In this document: positions 7,414-14,884 of the stretch, one piece after another
How positions within the stretch are numbered: the first letter of the stretch is position 1
Layout of the letters: the number at the start of each line of letters is the position of its first letter
DNA from: DASSKO01 sp035690425
Lineage (GTDB): Bacteria; Actinomycetota; Actinomycetes; Propionibacteriales; Nocardioidaceae
Length of the DNA: 30,511 nucleotides
Direction of reading: 5' to 3'
Assembly: GCA_035690425.1 (NCBI GenBank)
Contig: DASSKO010000151.1
Coordinates: 1 to 30,511, forward strand
Notes under the pieces: generated by a model
Databases searched by the model: none
Told to the model about the DNA's origin: nothing
Seen by the model: only the letters and a program-made list of their open reading frames with translations
Made by a program: the position numbers and the translations under genes

Positions 7414-8301
7414 CTAGTCCTCCCGCATCGGGCGCACGACGCGCAGGTAGACGACGATGACGACGAGCACCAGCAGGAAGTTGACGACGCTGAGCGCACT
7501 CGCGGTGTCGACCTCACGGTCGGCCTGGATGAGCTTGAAGATCAGCGTGGTGGTGGTGTCGGCGTTGTAGCCGGGGATGCTGCCCGTGATCGTGCGCAGG
7601 ATCGGCAGCGAGTTGAACACGTTGATGATGTTGATGATCGTGGCCACGGCCAGCGCGGGGCGCAGGCTCGGCAGGATGATCTCGACGTAGGCCCGCCACG
7701 GCCCGGCTCCGTCGACCTGGGCGGCCTCGAGCGTCTCCTCGGGGATGGTCTGCAGTCCGGCGAGCAGCGTGTACGTCGTGAACGGCAGCGAGACGAAGAT
7801 TCCGATCCCCATCGAGACCAGGAAGGCCGGGATCGTGTTCTTGGTGAAGCCGTACGGCGAGTCGAGGATGCCGAGGTCGACCAGGGCGCGGTTGAAGATG
7901 CCGTAGAAGGGATCGAAACCGTAGTAGAAGACGATCGAGGTCATCACGACGCTCGACGCCCAGGGCACGATGACCGCCAGCCGCACCAGCCGGCGTCCCG
8001 GGAAGGCCTTGTCCAGCAGCTGGGCCAGCGCGAGGGAGATCAGCACGGTCAGGGCCACCACGCCGACCACCCACGCCACGGTGTTGGTCAGCACCCGCGG
8101 CAGTGCGTCGAAGTCCAGCAACCGCTGGTAGTTCGCGAAGCCGGCGGCCCCGCGGTCGGTGCCGTACGCGGACAGGTCCCGCGTCGACGTCCAGACCATG
8201 TATCCGGCCGGGAACAGCACGACGGAGAAGATCAGCACCAGCGTGGGCGAGATCCACGGCAGAGCCGAGACCAGCTGGCGGCGTCCTCTGGAACGCGGCA
8301 T
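7414..8301 (-). CDS. Sugar ABC transporter permease, MalF/UgpA type
   Basis: 295 residues with about six transmembrane helices and the EAA loop EAAQVDGAGPWRAYVE (about 193-208) followed by ILPSLRP. It forms the channel with the MalG-type protein. AAGGGA lies about 10 bp before ATG 8301. The gene is separated from the upstream binding-protein gene by 133 bp containing a long hairpin (8354-8411), which is expected to lower permease output relative to binding protein. The substrate is inferred from the catabolic genes to be an N-acetylated hexosamine or an oligosaccharide containing it. Confidence 0.93.
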   Translation of the reverse strand: MPRSRGRRQLVSALPWISPTLVLIFSVVLFPAGYMVWTSTRDLSAYGTDRGAAGFANYQRLLDFDALPRVLTNTVAWVVGVVALTVLISLALAQLLDKAFPGRRLVRLAVIVPWASSVVMTSIVFYYGFDPFYGIFNRALVDLGILDSPYGFTKNTIPAFLVSMGIGIFVSLPFTTYTLLAGLQTIPEETLEAAQVDGAGPWRAYVEIILPSLRPALAVATIINIINVFNSLPILRTITGSIPGYNADTTTTLIFKLIQADREVDTASALSVVNFLLVLVVIVVYLRVVRPMRED

Positions 8302-8353
8302 CTTGGCATTTTCCCTTCTCGCGACCCACTCACCGCGCGCGCCTCCCTCACCG

Positions 8354-8411
8354 CGAGATCACAGGAATGCCCCGGTCCAGGCATGCCCGGCGGGGCACTT
8401 CTGCGATCTCG
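8354..8411 (-). other. Intercistronic mRNA hairpin between binding-protein and permease genes
   Basis: Two 20-base arms (8354-8373 and 8392-8411) are complementary except at three positions, around an 18-base loop that contains the palindrome GGCATGCC. In the RNA read from the minus strand two of the three mismatches become G-U pairs, leaving one true mismatch. That favours function as a transcript structure of this operon. It starts 24 bp past the binding-protein stop (8435). Such hairpins stabilise the upstream message or partly terminate transcription, as in malE-malF. There is no T-tract, so full termination is unlikely. Confidence 0.7.
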
Positions 8412-8434
8412 GCGGGAGGGGTTGGCCCCTTCCC

Positions 8435-9691
8435 TCAGGACCCCTCGACCTTGCCGGCGATCTGGCTCATCACCTCGTCGGCGGGCTTGCCCTGGCCGAT
8501 CTGCCCGATCAGCGTCTGGATCGCTCCCTGCGCCTCGGCCCACGCCGGGTTGGTGCTGGGGTAGAACTTCGCGTCCGGCAGCGCCTCGAGGAACACCTGC
8601 AGGTCGGGGTTGTTCATCTGCTCCGCCGCCGACTGCGTCACCGGGAGGAAGTTCTCGGTGGTCACGAAGTTGGTGTAGACGTCGGTGGAGTAGAAGTAGT
8701 CGAGGAAGGAGCGGATGGCGTCTTGCTTGTCGCCGTCGTTCTTGAACGCCATTAGGTGGTCGGCGACGCCCAGCGTGACCGAGGAACCGTCGTTGGTCGG
8801 GATCGGGGCCAGCTCGTAGTTGAGCTTGGGGTGCTCGGTCTCGATCTGCGCGACCGTCGGCGGCAGCGCCTCGATGAAGCCGATCTTGCCCTGCACGAAC
8901 ACGTTGATCAGCGGGGTGCGGTCGGTCGCGCCGGGGTCTGGCTGCGTGGCGCCGTCGTCGATCATCTTCTGCATGAACTCGACGGCCTCGACGTTCTCGG
9001 GGGTCTCGATGGTGAGCTCGCTCTCGTCGCCCCAGTCACCACCGTTGCCGAACACCCAGATCGAGGTCTCGGCCTGTGCCTCCTCGTTGCCGAGCGGCAT
9101 GCCGTACCCGTACACGCCGCCGCCGAGCGCGGAGATCTTCTTGGCGGCGGCGAGCAGGTCCTCCCACGTCGCGGGCATCTCGGTGACGCCGGCCTGCTTC
9201 ATCAGGTCGGTGTTGGCGAACAGCGTGCGGGAGGAGGCGATCAGCGGCATGCCCATCATCTCGCCGTCGACCGAGGCGTTCTCGGCGAACGACTCCTGGA
9301 AGTCGGCGAGGGTGTCTTGCGAGAGCACGTCGGCCGCGGGGTAGAGCAGGCCGTCGGCCGCGAAGCTGGCGAACGCGTCGATGTTGAGGATGTCGGGGGC
9401 GTCGTTGGCCTGCACCTTCGTGCGCACGACGTCGTTGATGTTGTCCCACGACTGGATCTCGAAGTTGACGTCGACGTCGGGATTCTCGGACTCGAAGTCG
9501 GAGATGATCCCCTGCCACAGCGACTTGGTGTTGTCGCTGTACTGCGGCACCAGCAGGTCGATCGTGGTGCCCCCGCCGCCCTCCGAGCCGCTGTCGCCGC
9601 TGAACCCACAGGCACTGACCGCCAGGCTGAGACCCAGGGTGGTGCACAGCGCCGCCGTACGTGTGCGCGCTGCTCCTCTGCTGCTCTTCAC
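8435..9691 (-). CDS. Extracellular sugar-binding lipoprotein (ABC family 1)
   Basis: 418 residues. A basic n-region and hydrophobic core lead to a lipobox LAVSAC with Cys28 as the lipidation site, then a Gly/Ser linker and a family 1 solute-binding fold (TTIDLLVPQYSDNTKS; WQGIISDFESENPDVDV). It captures the sugar outside the membrane for the two permeases. GTG 9691 is chosen because the ribosome site gaggagaggcgg sits just before it and the result is a normal signal peptide. A longer in-frame start at 9763 would add a polar N-terminus and run through the candidate operator at 9738-9761. First gene of the leftward transport operon. The ligand is not readable from the sequence. Confidence 0.92.
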   Translation of the reverse strand: MKSSRGAARTRTAALCTTLGLSLAVSACGFSGDSGSEGGGGTTIDLLVPQYSDNTKSLWQGIISDFESENPDVDVNFEIQSWDNINDVVRTKVQANDAPDILNIDAFASFAADGLLYPAADVLSQDTLADFQESFAENASVDGEMMGMPLIASSRTLFANTDLMKQAGVTEMPATWEDLLAAAKKISALGGGVYGYGMPLGNEEAQAETSIWVFGNGGDWGDESELTIETPENVEAVEFMQKMIDDGATQPDPGATDRTPLINVFVQGKIGFIEALPPTVAQIETEHPKLNYELAPIPTNDGSSVTLGVADHLMAFKNDGDKQDAIRSFLDYFYSTDVYTNFVTTENFLPVTQSAAEQMNNPDLQVFLEALPDAKFYPSTNPAWAEAQGAIQTLIGQIGQGKPADEVMSQIAGKVEGS

Positions 9692-9737
9692 GATTCCGCC
9701 TCTCCTCGACCACCGCGTGGCGCGGATGATCATTTCC

Positions 9738-9761
9738 GCGTGATGGGGCTGAGTTTCACGC
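9738..9761. promoter_or_regulatory. Candidate DeoR operator before the transport operon
   Basis: Inverted repeat GCGTGA (9738-9743) N12 TCACGC (9756-9761), 47 bp upstream of the binding-protein start codon and downstream of its likely -10 box. It shares the 10-mer AGTTTCACGC and the exact 12-base spacing with the site at 9856-9879. DeoR as the binding protein is inferred from linkage. Confidence 0.65.
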
Positions 9762-9784
9762 ACGCATACTCAGTGCGCCGCTCG

Positions 9785-9814
9785 ATCATGAAGTGCCTTC
9801 GCACAGCTGGTCAA
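9785..9814 (-). promoter_or_regulatory. Candidate promoter of the transport operon
   Basis: On the minus strand, TTGACC (9809-9814) is followed after 18 bases by CATGAT (9785-9790). The geometry matches the divergent promoter at 9865-9894 (TTGACA, 18 bases, CATGCT). The repeat at 9738-9761 lies just downstream, where a bound repressor would block elongation. Confidence 0.5.
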
Positions 9815-9855
9815 GAGTTGCCGGCAAAAGTTTGCAGAACGTGATGCGCGAGTTT

Positions 9856-9889
9856 GCGTGACTATTGACAGTTTCACGCGAATTCACGC
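9856..9889. promoter_or_regulatory. Candidate DeoR operator before the catabolic operon
   Basis: GCGTGA (9856-9861) N12 TCACGC (9874-9879) repeats the architecture of 9738-9761. A further TCACGC half-site (9884-9889) lies 10 bp after the second arm, one helical turn away. The site covers the -35 box and spacer of the rightward promoter, a classic repressor position. DeoR-family operators are often built of such repeated half-sites. Confidence 0.7.
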
Positions 9890-9894
9890 ATGCT
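9865..9894 (+). promoter_or_regulatory. Promoter of the catabolic operon
   Basis: A perfect -35 box TTGACA (9865-9870), an 18-base spacer, and a weak -10 box CATGCT (9889-9894), about 35 bp before ATG 9930. The strong -35 and weak -10, with repeats across them, suit a repressible promoter. Confidence 0.6.
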
Positions 9895-9929
9895 GACGCC
9901 ACCAAGCAAGCCGGAGGTAGAGGTAGGCC

Positions 9930-10838
9930 ATGACCACACGCCCCACATCGACGCACCTCGCGGCCGAGATCGCGACCCAGCCCCAGGACTGGCTGCGTGC
10001 CGCGGACATCGCCGACCGGCACGCTGCCGTGCTCCCCAGGCCCGGCGAGCGCGTCGCGGTCATCGGCTGCGGTACGTCGTTGTACATGGCACAGGCCTAC
10101 GCGGGACTTCGCGAGGCGGCCGGACAGGGTGTCACCGACGCTTGGCCGGCGAGCGAGCACCACCTCGATCGCGGCTACGACCGGGTCCTCACCATCAGCC
10201 GGTCGGGCACCACGACCGAGGTGATCGAGGTGCTCGAGCAATTGCGCGGCGCGACACCGGCCACGGTCGTCACCGCGACCCCCGGCAGCCCCGTGCTCGA
10301 CCTCGCCGACCCGATCCTGATGCCGGAGGTCGACGAGCAGTCGGTTGTGCAGACGCGCTTCGCCACCGGCACGCTCGCGCTGTTGCGCAGCCACCTCGGC
10401 GAGGATCTCACGCAGGCCTCCCGACAGGCCCAGGACCTCCTCGACGCCGAACAGTCCGTGGTCGGCCCGGCCGCCACGGCCGAGCAACTCACCTTCGTCG
10501 GTCGCGGCTGGACCAACGGTCTGGCCAACGAGGCCGCGCTGAAGCTGCGCGAGTCCGCACAGTTCTGGACCGAGAGCTACCCGATGACGGAGTACCGGCA
10601 CGGCCCGATCAGCATCAGCGCGCCCGGCCGCGTGGTCTGGGCATTCGGCGCACCGGTCGCGGGGCTCGCCGACGACGTCGCCGCGACCGGCGCGCACTTC
10701 GAGACCACCGACGTGGACCCGATGGCCGACCTCGTCCGGATCCACCGGCTGTGCCTGGTCAAGGCCGAGGCCGCCGGCCTCAACCCGGACGAACCGCGGA
10801 ACCTGACGCGTTCGATCATCCTCGGCCCGCAGGGCTGA
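9930..10838 (+). CDS. SIS-domain amino-sugar-phosphate deaminase/isomerase (AgaS/GlmS-like)
   Basis: 302 residues with two SIS lobes. Phosphosugar-binding motifs are VIGCGTS (44-50) and SRSGTT (90-95). The second lobe has GRGWTNGLANEAALKLRE (191-208) and ESYPMTEYRHGP (215-226), which match the GlmS isomerase domain. There is no glutaminase domain, so it should run in the catabolic direction, releasing ammonia from glucosamine- or galactosamine-6-phosphate. In this setting the likeliest product is tagatose-6-phosphate from galactosamine-6-phosphate (the AgaS role). It is shorter than E. coli AgaS and nearer the GlmS-half family. GGAGG and AGGTAGG (9913-9927) precede ATG 9930. First gene of the rightward operon. 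Confidence 0.85.
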   Translation: MTTRPTSTHLAAEIATQPQDWLRAADIADRHAAVLPRPGERVAVIGCGTSLYMAQAYAGLREAAGQGVTDAWPASEHHLDRGYDRVLTISRSGTTTEVIEVLEQLRGATPATVVTATPGSPVLDLADPILMPEVDEQSVVQTRFATGTLALLRSHLGEDLTQASRQAQDLLDAEQSVVGPAATAEQLTFVGRGWTNGLANEAALKLRESAQFWTESYPMTEYRHGPISISAPGRVVWAFGAPVAGLADDVAATGAHFETTDVDPMADLVRIHRLCLVKAEAAGLNPDEPRNLTRSIILGPQG

Positions 10839-10882
10839 GCGGCGCCGCGCCGGGGTTCGTAGCGACCTGACACGCTGAGCAC

Positions 10883-11836
10883 GTGGCACACACTCTCGAT
10901 GCCGACCGGCCGGGTCCGGCGGTGCTGGCCTTCGACATCGGCGGCACGTCGATCAAGGCCGAGGTGGTCGGTCCCGCGCTGCAGTCCTGGGCGCGCACGC
11001 AGGTGCGGACGCCCCCGGGGCCCGCGCTGATCGACGTGGTGGTCGACACCGCGCACGCGCTGCTCGGCTCGCTTGCCCCTGAGCAGCGCGCGCGAGTCGC
11101 AGCGGGCGGTGTCGCACTGCCCGGCATCGTCGACGGCGACCGTGGCGTCAGCGTCTACGCCGCGAACCTCGGTCTCCGCGACGTCGCGCTCGCCGCGCCC
11201 ATCGCCGCCCGGCTCGGGCTGCCGGTGCGCCTCGCGCACGACGTGACCGTGGCTGCCGGGGCCGAGCGGCGCTGCGGAGCCGCCGCAGGAGTGACCGACC
11301 CGGTGGTCGTCGTCATCGGCACCGGCATCGCCGCCGTCAGCTATGTGCACGGCGAACGGGTGCGTGGCGTGTGCGGTCAGGCGGGCGAGCTCGGCCATGT
11401 CGTCGTGCGGCCCGGGGGCCCGGTGTGCGGCTGCGGCGGCCGGGGCTGCCTGGAGGCGGTCGCCTCCGCCTCCGCCGTTGCCCGCGCATACGCAGCACGC
11501 AGCGGTCACGACGTCGCCGGCGCCCACGAGGTGGTCGAGCGGCTCGGTCGCGACGAGGCCGCCGACGCGGTCTGGGCCGAGGCCACCGCCGCACTCGCTG
11601 ACGGTCTGCTGGTCGCCGCCGCGCTGCTCGCCCCCGGCGCCGTCGTGCTGGGCGGTGGGCTGGCCGAGGCGGGAGCGGTGCTGCTGCAGCCGGTCGAGTC
11701 CCGGATGCGCGCAAGCGCCACCGTGGTCACCGTGCCGCCGCTGCTCACCGCCGCACTCGGCAGCCGCGCGGGAGTCGTCGGCGCCGCCCTCACCGCGCTC
11801 GACCACGCCGACTCAGCCGCCGAAGGCGCGCGATGA
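10883..11836 (+). CDS. ROK-family sugar kinase (probable N-acetylhexosamine kinase)
   Basis: 317 residues. Phosphate-binding motif FDIGGTSIK (17-25), catalytic Asp120 in AHDVTVAAGAER, and the ROK zinc site with His172 (GELGHV) and Cys182, Cys184 and Cys189 (CGCGGRGC). ROK kinases phosphorylate glucose, GlcNAc, ManNAc or related sugars with ATP. Sugar taken up by an ABC system arrives unphosphorylated, so this enzyme supplies the 6-phosphate that NagA needs; E. coli gets it from the PTS instead. GTG 10883 has no clear ribosome site. The gene starts 44 bp after the SIS gene and its stop overlaps the nagA start (ATGA, 11833-11836). Confidence 0.9.
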   Translation: MAHTLDADRPGPAVLAFDIGGTSIKAEVVGPALQSWARTQVRTPPGPALIDVVVDTAHALLGSLAPEQRARVAAGGVALPGIVDGDRGVSVYAANLGLRDVALAAPIAARLGLPVRLAHDVTVAAGAERRCGAAAGVTDPVVVVIGTGIAAVSYVHGERVRGVCGQAGELGHVVVRPGGPVCGCGGRGCLEAVASASAVARAYAARSGHDVAGAHEVVERLGRDEAADAVWAEATAALADGLLVAAALLAPGAVVLGGGLAEAGAVLLQPVESRMRASATVVTVPPLLTAALGSRAGVVGAALTALDHADSAAEGAR

Positions 11837-12993
11837 GCGCCCTCGAGGTGCTGCGGGGCCGGCTGGTGACACCCACCGGCGTGCTCGAGGACGGGTACGT
11901 CGCCGTGGCGGGCGACCGGATCGCGGACATCGGGCCGGCTTCGGCGTACTCGGGCGAGCTGCCCGGTGCCACGGGAACCGTCCTGCCCGGGCTGGTGGAC
12001 ATCCACTGCCACGGCGGTGGCGGCGCCTCCTTCACGCTCGGCGACGCCGCGCAGGTGTCGACCGCGGCGGCCCACCACCTCGCCCAGGGGACGACCAGCG
12101 TGGTCGCCAGCGCGGTGACCGACGGTCCGGCGGTCATGGTCGCGGCGGTCCAGGCCGCGGCCGCGGCGGTCGAAGCCGGTGAGGTCGCCGCCATCCACCT
12201 CGAAGGCCCGTTCCTGGCCGCCGAGCGCCGCGGTGCGCAGGACCCGCGCCACCTGCGCGCACCGGACCTGGGCCTGACCCGCGAGCTGATCGAGGCGGGC
12301 TCAGGACACGTGCGGGTGATGACGGTGGCGCCGGAGCTGCCCGGCGCCGACCTGGTCATCGAGCTGCTCGCCGACCACGACGTCGTGGCAGCCGTCGGGC
12401 ACACCGAGGCAGACGTGGCCACCACTCGGTGGGCACTCACCAGCCACGGCACCGGGCTGGCCACCCACCTGTTCAACGGGATGCCGCCGATGCACCACCG
12501 CGATCCCGGGCCGGTCGCCGGGGCGTTGTCCGCGGCGGCCCGCGGTGTGGCGCGGGTGGAGCTGATCGCCGACGGGGTGCACCTGGCCGACGAGACCGTG
12601 CGGACGGTCTTCGACCTCGTCGGCGCGTCGGCGGTCGTGCTGGTCACCGACGCGATGGCGGCGGCCGGCATGCCCGACGGTGACTACCAGCTCGGGCCTC
12701 AGCACGTGAGCGTGGTCGAGGGCGTCGCCCGGCTGCGGCGCCGGCCGGATGAGGAGCAGCCGTCCATCGCGGGCGGCACCGCGCGGCTGGTGGACGTCGT
12801 ACGGCGGTGTGTCCACGGTGCCGGCATCCCGCTCGCGGACGCCGTCACGGCGGCATCGGCCACTCCGGCGGCGGTGCTCGGCCTCGACCGCGAGCTGGGC
12901 GCTCTGCGGACAGGGCTGCGCGCGGACCTGCTGGTGGTCGACGACGACCTGCGTCCGCTGCGGGTGATGCGCGCGGGGAGGTGGACCCGATGA
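11833..12993 (+). CDS. nagA: N-acetylhexosamine-6-phosphate deacetylase (NagA/AgaA)
   Basis: 386-residue amidohydrolase. Metal and catalytic residues are in place: H58-C-H60 in GLVDIHCHGG, Glu124 in HLEGPF, His190 in VGHTEAD, His212 in THLFNGMPP, and catalytic Asp273 in LVTDAM. It removes acetate from GlcNAc-6-P or GalNAc-6-P in the cytoplasm. The family does not separate the two substrates by motif. The neighbours (PfkB kinase and class II aldolase) favour GalNAc-6-P, in which case AgaA is the better name. The start overlaps the ROK stop and the TGA overlaps the next ATG (12990-12993), so three genes are translationally coupled. Confidence 0.92.
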   Translation: MSALEVLRGRLVTPTGVLEDGYVAVAGDRIADIGPASAYSGELPGATGTVLPGLVDIHCHGGGGASFTLGDAAQVSTAAAHHLAQGTTSVVASAVTDGPAVMVAAVQAAAAAVEAGEVAAIHLEGPFLAAERRGAQDPRHLRAPDLGLTRELIEAGSGHVRVMTVAPELPGADLVIELLADHDVVAAVGHTEADVATTRWALTSHGTGLATHLFNGMPPMHHRDPGPVAGALSAAARGVARVELIADGVHLADETVRTVFDLVGASAVVLVTDAMAAAGMPDGDYQLGPQHVSVVEGVARLRRRPDEEQPSIAGGTARLVDVVRRCVHGAGIPLADAVTAASATPAAVLGLDRELGALRTGLRADLLVVDDDLRPLRVMRAGRWTR

Positions 12994-13919
12994 TCGTCAC
13001 CGTCACCTGCAACCCGGCGATCGACATCACCTACCGGGTCGATCGGCTGCAGCCCGGCGAGGTCCACCGCGTACGCGACGTCGCCACTCGCCCCGGCGGC
13101 AAGGGGGTCAATGTCGCCCGGGTGCTGCACCAGCTCGGTGAGCAGACCACGGCGACCGGGCTGGCCGACGCGTTCTTCGGGGTGACTCTCGAGGCGCTCG
13201 GCGTGCCGGCGGTGTTCGTGCCGGCGCTGGCCGGGGTACGCCGGACGCTGGTCGTGCACGCCGACAGCGCTCCGGCCACGACGTCGCTGTGGGAGCCGGG
13301 TGCCGCGCCCGCCGACCCGACGGCGGCCGCGGTGCTGCTGATCGAGCAGGTCACCGCGCTGCTGACCGACGCCAGCGCCCTCGTCGTGTCCGGCAGCCTG
13401 CCCCCGGGGGTCGACCCCGCACTGCCCGCCGGCCTGGCCACGGTGGCGACCGCGGCCGGCATCCCCGCCGTACTCGACCTCGACGACGCCGCGCTGCGGG
13501 TCGCCGCGGACGGCGGCGGGGCGGTGCTCGTGCCCAACCGCGACGAGCTGGCGCGGCTGTCCGGAGCGGCCGGGGACCTCGACGTGGTCGCCGCCGCCCG
13601 CGACCTCTCCGCGCGCAGCCGGGCGCCGGTCGTCGCCACGCTCGGGGCCGACGGGATGCTCGCGGTGGCCGGCCGGGACTGCTGGCACGCGCGGCCCGCC
13701 GAACACGTAGCCGGCAACCCGACCGGCGCGGGCGACGCCGCGGCGGCCGCGATCGCGCGGGGCCTGGCCCACCGGAACCCCTGGCCCGACGTGCTCGCCG
13801 ACGCGGTCGCGCTCTCGTCGGCCTGCGTGCTGGCACCGGTGGCCGGCGAGGTCGACCTCGACTACTACCAGCGCGTGCGCCCGATGATCACGGCCACACC
13901 GACCGACTCACTCAGCTAG
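12990..13919 (+). CDS. PfkB-family phosphosugar kinase (LacC/FruK-like)
   Basis: 309 residues. The start is ATG 12990 (MIVTVTCNPAIDITY, the normal LacC/FruK N-terminus) overlapping the nagA stop as ATGA. The substrate motif is GGKGVNVAR (36-44). The ATP-site motif GNPTGAGD (242-249) carries catalytic base Asp249. Members phosphorylate fructose-1-phosphate, tagatose-6-phosphate or fructose-6-phosphate. With a tagatose-type aldolase next door and no fructose PTS gene, tagatose-6-phosphate kinase is the best reading. The gene frame is open for 183 bp upstream, but that part lies inside nagA. Confidence 0.88.
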   Translation: MIVTVTCNPAIDITYRVDRLQPGEVHRVRDVATRPGGKGVNVARVLHQLGEQTTATGLADAFFGVTLEALGVPAVFVPALAGVRRTLVVHADSAPATTSLWEPGAAPADPTAAAVLLIEQVTALLTDASALVVSGSLPPGVDPALPAGLATVATAAGIPAVLDLDDAALRVAADGGGAVLVPNRDELARLSGAAGDLDVVAAARDLSARSRAPVVATLGADGMLAVAGRDCWHARPAEHVAGNPTGAGDAAAAAIARGLAHRNPWPDVLADAVALSSACVLAPVAGEVDLDYYQRVRPMITATPTDSLS

Positions 13920-13938
13920 GTAGAAGAAGGCCCGCACC

Positions 13939-14769
13939 ATGCCCCTTGCCTCCCTGCCCGAACTGCTGGCCACCGCTCGCGCCGAGCGACGTGGCGTCGG
14001 CGCGATGAACGTGATCCAGCTGGAGCACGCCGAGGCGATCGTGTCCGGCGCCGAGCAGGCCCGCCGGCCGGTGGTGCTGCAGATCTCCGAGAACACGGTG
14101 GCCTACCACGGGTCGCTGGCGCCCATCGCCGTCGCCTCGCTGCGGATCGCTGCGCAGTCGTCGGCCGACGTCTGCGTCCACCTGGACCACGCCACCGGTG
14201 TCGACCTCGTCCGGCACGCGGTCGAGCTCGGACTGTCGTCGGTGATGTTCGACGCCTCGACGATGCCGCACCCGGACAACGTCGCCGCCACCGCCGAGGT
14301 CGTGCGCTGGTGCCACCGGCGGGGTGCGGCCGTCGAGGCCGAGCTCGGTGCAGTCGGGGGCAAGGACGGCGTGCACGCTCCGGGGGTGCGCACCGATCCC
14401 GCGGAGGCGGCCGAGTACGTCGCCGCGACCGGCGTCGACTCGCTCGCGGTGGCGGTCGGCTCCTCGCACGCCATGCTGACCCGTGACGCCGAGCTCGACA
14501 ACGCGTTGATCGCCGCGATCGCCGCCGAGGTCGCGGTGCCGCTGGTGCTGCACGGCTCGTCCGGCGTACCCGAGGTCGGCCTGGTCAGCGCGGTCGCGGC
14601 GGGGATGACCAAGATCAACATCGCGACCCACCTGAACGTGTCGATGGCCGCGGCGGTGCGGGCCGCGCTCGCCGCCGACCCCGAGCTGGTCGACCCCCGC
14701 AAGTACCTCGGCCCGGGCCGCGACGCGGTCGCCGCCGAGGTCGCACGCCTGCTCACCCTCCTCGCCTGA
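13939..14769 (+). CDS. Class II ketose-bisphosphate aldolase (GatY/KbaY-like)
   Basis: 276 residues, zinc-dependent. Catalytic Asp83 and zinc ligand His84 are in HLDHATG, Glu135 in VEAELGAVGG, and zinc ligands His177 (VGSSHAM) and His205 (VLHGSSGVP). MTKINIATHLN (about 223-233) binds the substrate phosphate. It splits tagatose-1,6-bisphosphate or fructose-1,6-bisphosphate to DHAP and glyceraldehyde-3-phosphate. The length and operon place fit GatY/KbaY better than the longer housekeeping FbaA (about 340-360 residues). GAAGAAGG lies about 10 bp before ATG 13939, 19 bp after the kinase. Last gene of the catabolic operon. Confidence 0.88.
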   Translation: MPLASLPELLATARAERRGVGAMNVIQLEHAEAIVSGAEQARRPVVLQISENTVAYHGSLAPIAVASLRIAAQSSADVCVHLDHATGVDLVRHAVELGLSSVMFDASTMPHPDNVAATAEVVRWCHRRGAAVEAELGAVGGKDGVHAPGVRTDPAEAAEYVAATGVDSLAVAVGSSHAMLTRDAELDNALIAAIAAEVAVPLVLHGSSGVPEVGLVSAVAAGMTKINIATHLNVSMAAAVRAALAADPELVDPRKYLGPGRDAVAAEVARLLTLLA

Positions 14770-14770
14770 G

Positions 14771-14804
14771 AGCCTCACTACCCCGCCCGCGAACGGCGGA
14801 GGCT
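14771..14804 (+). terminator. Possible terminator after the catabolic operon
   Basis: Outer arms agcctc (14771-14776) and gaggct (14799-14804) enclose inner arms cgcc (14784-14787) and ggcg (14795-14798), with a 7-base bulge on the 5' side. It begins at the aldolase stop. The tail is only mildly T-rich (gtttcgctt, about 8 bases further on). Confidence 0.4.
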
Positions 14805-14830
14805 GGGCAGGCGTTTCGCTTCGGCACGAT

Positions 14831-14857
14831 GTATCGATATGATACGTAGTATCGATA
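14831..14857. promoter_or_regulatory. PadR operator/promoter region of padR-ino1
   Basis: An AT-rich island in GC-rich DNA. TATCGATA occurs at 14832-14839 and 14850-14857, 18 bp apart, and GATAC-gta-GTATC (14841-14853) forms an inverted repeat between them. TATGAT (14838-14843) is a plausible -10 box about 40 bp before ATG 14885. Dyads of this kind upstream of padR genes are usually bound by the PadR protein itself. Autorepression, extended to ino1 through the operon, is inferred. Confidence 0.6.
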
Positions 14858-14884
14858 GGTCACGGAGAAGGGCGACCACGTCAG

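Noticed and set aside
6508..8745. Plus-strand frame of about 745 codons
   Set aside because: Antisense to two ABC permeases; composition (runs of His, Gln, Asp, Arg) is that of shadow translation.
8756..9844. Plus-strand frame opposite the binding-protein gene
   Set aside because: The opposite strand encodes a clear lipoprotein with lipobox and ribosome site.
12990..13919. Fructose-1-phosphate kinase (FruK) of a fructose PTS
   Set aside because: No PTS gene is near; the gene is translationally coupled to nagA and next to a tagatose-type aldolase.
13939..14769. Housekeeping fructose-bisphosphate aldolase
   Set aside because: Shorter than FbaA and in a sugar-specific operon; activity on fructose-1,6-bisphosphate cannot be excluded.
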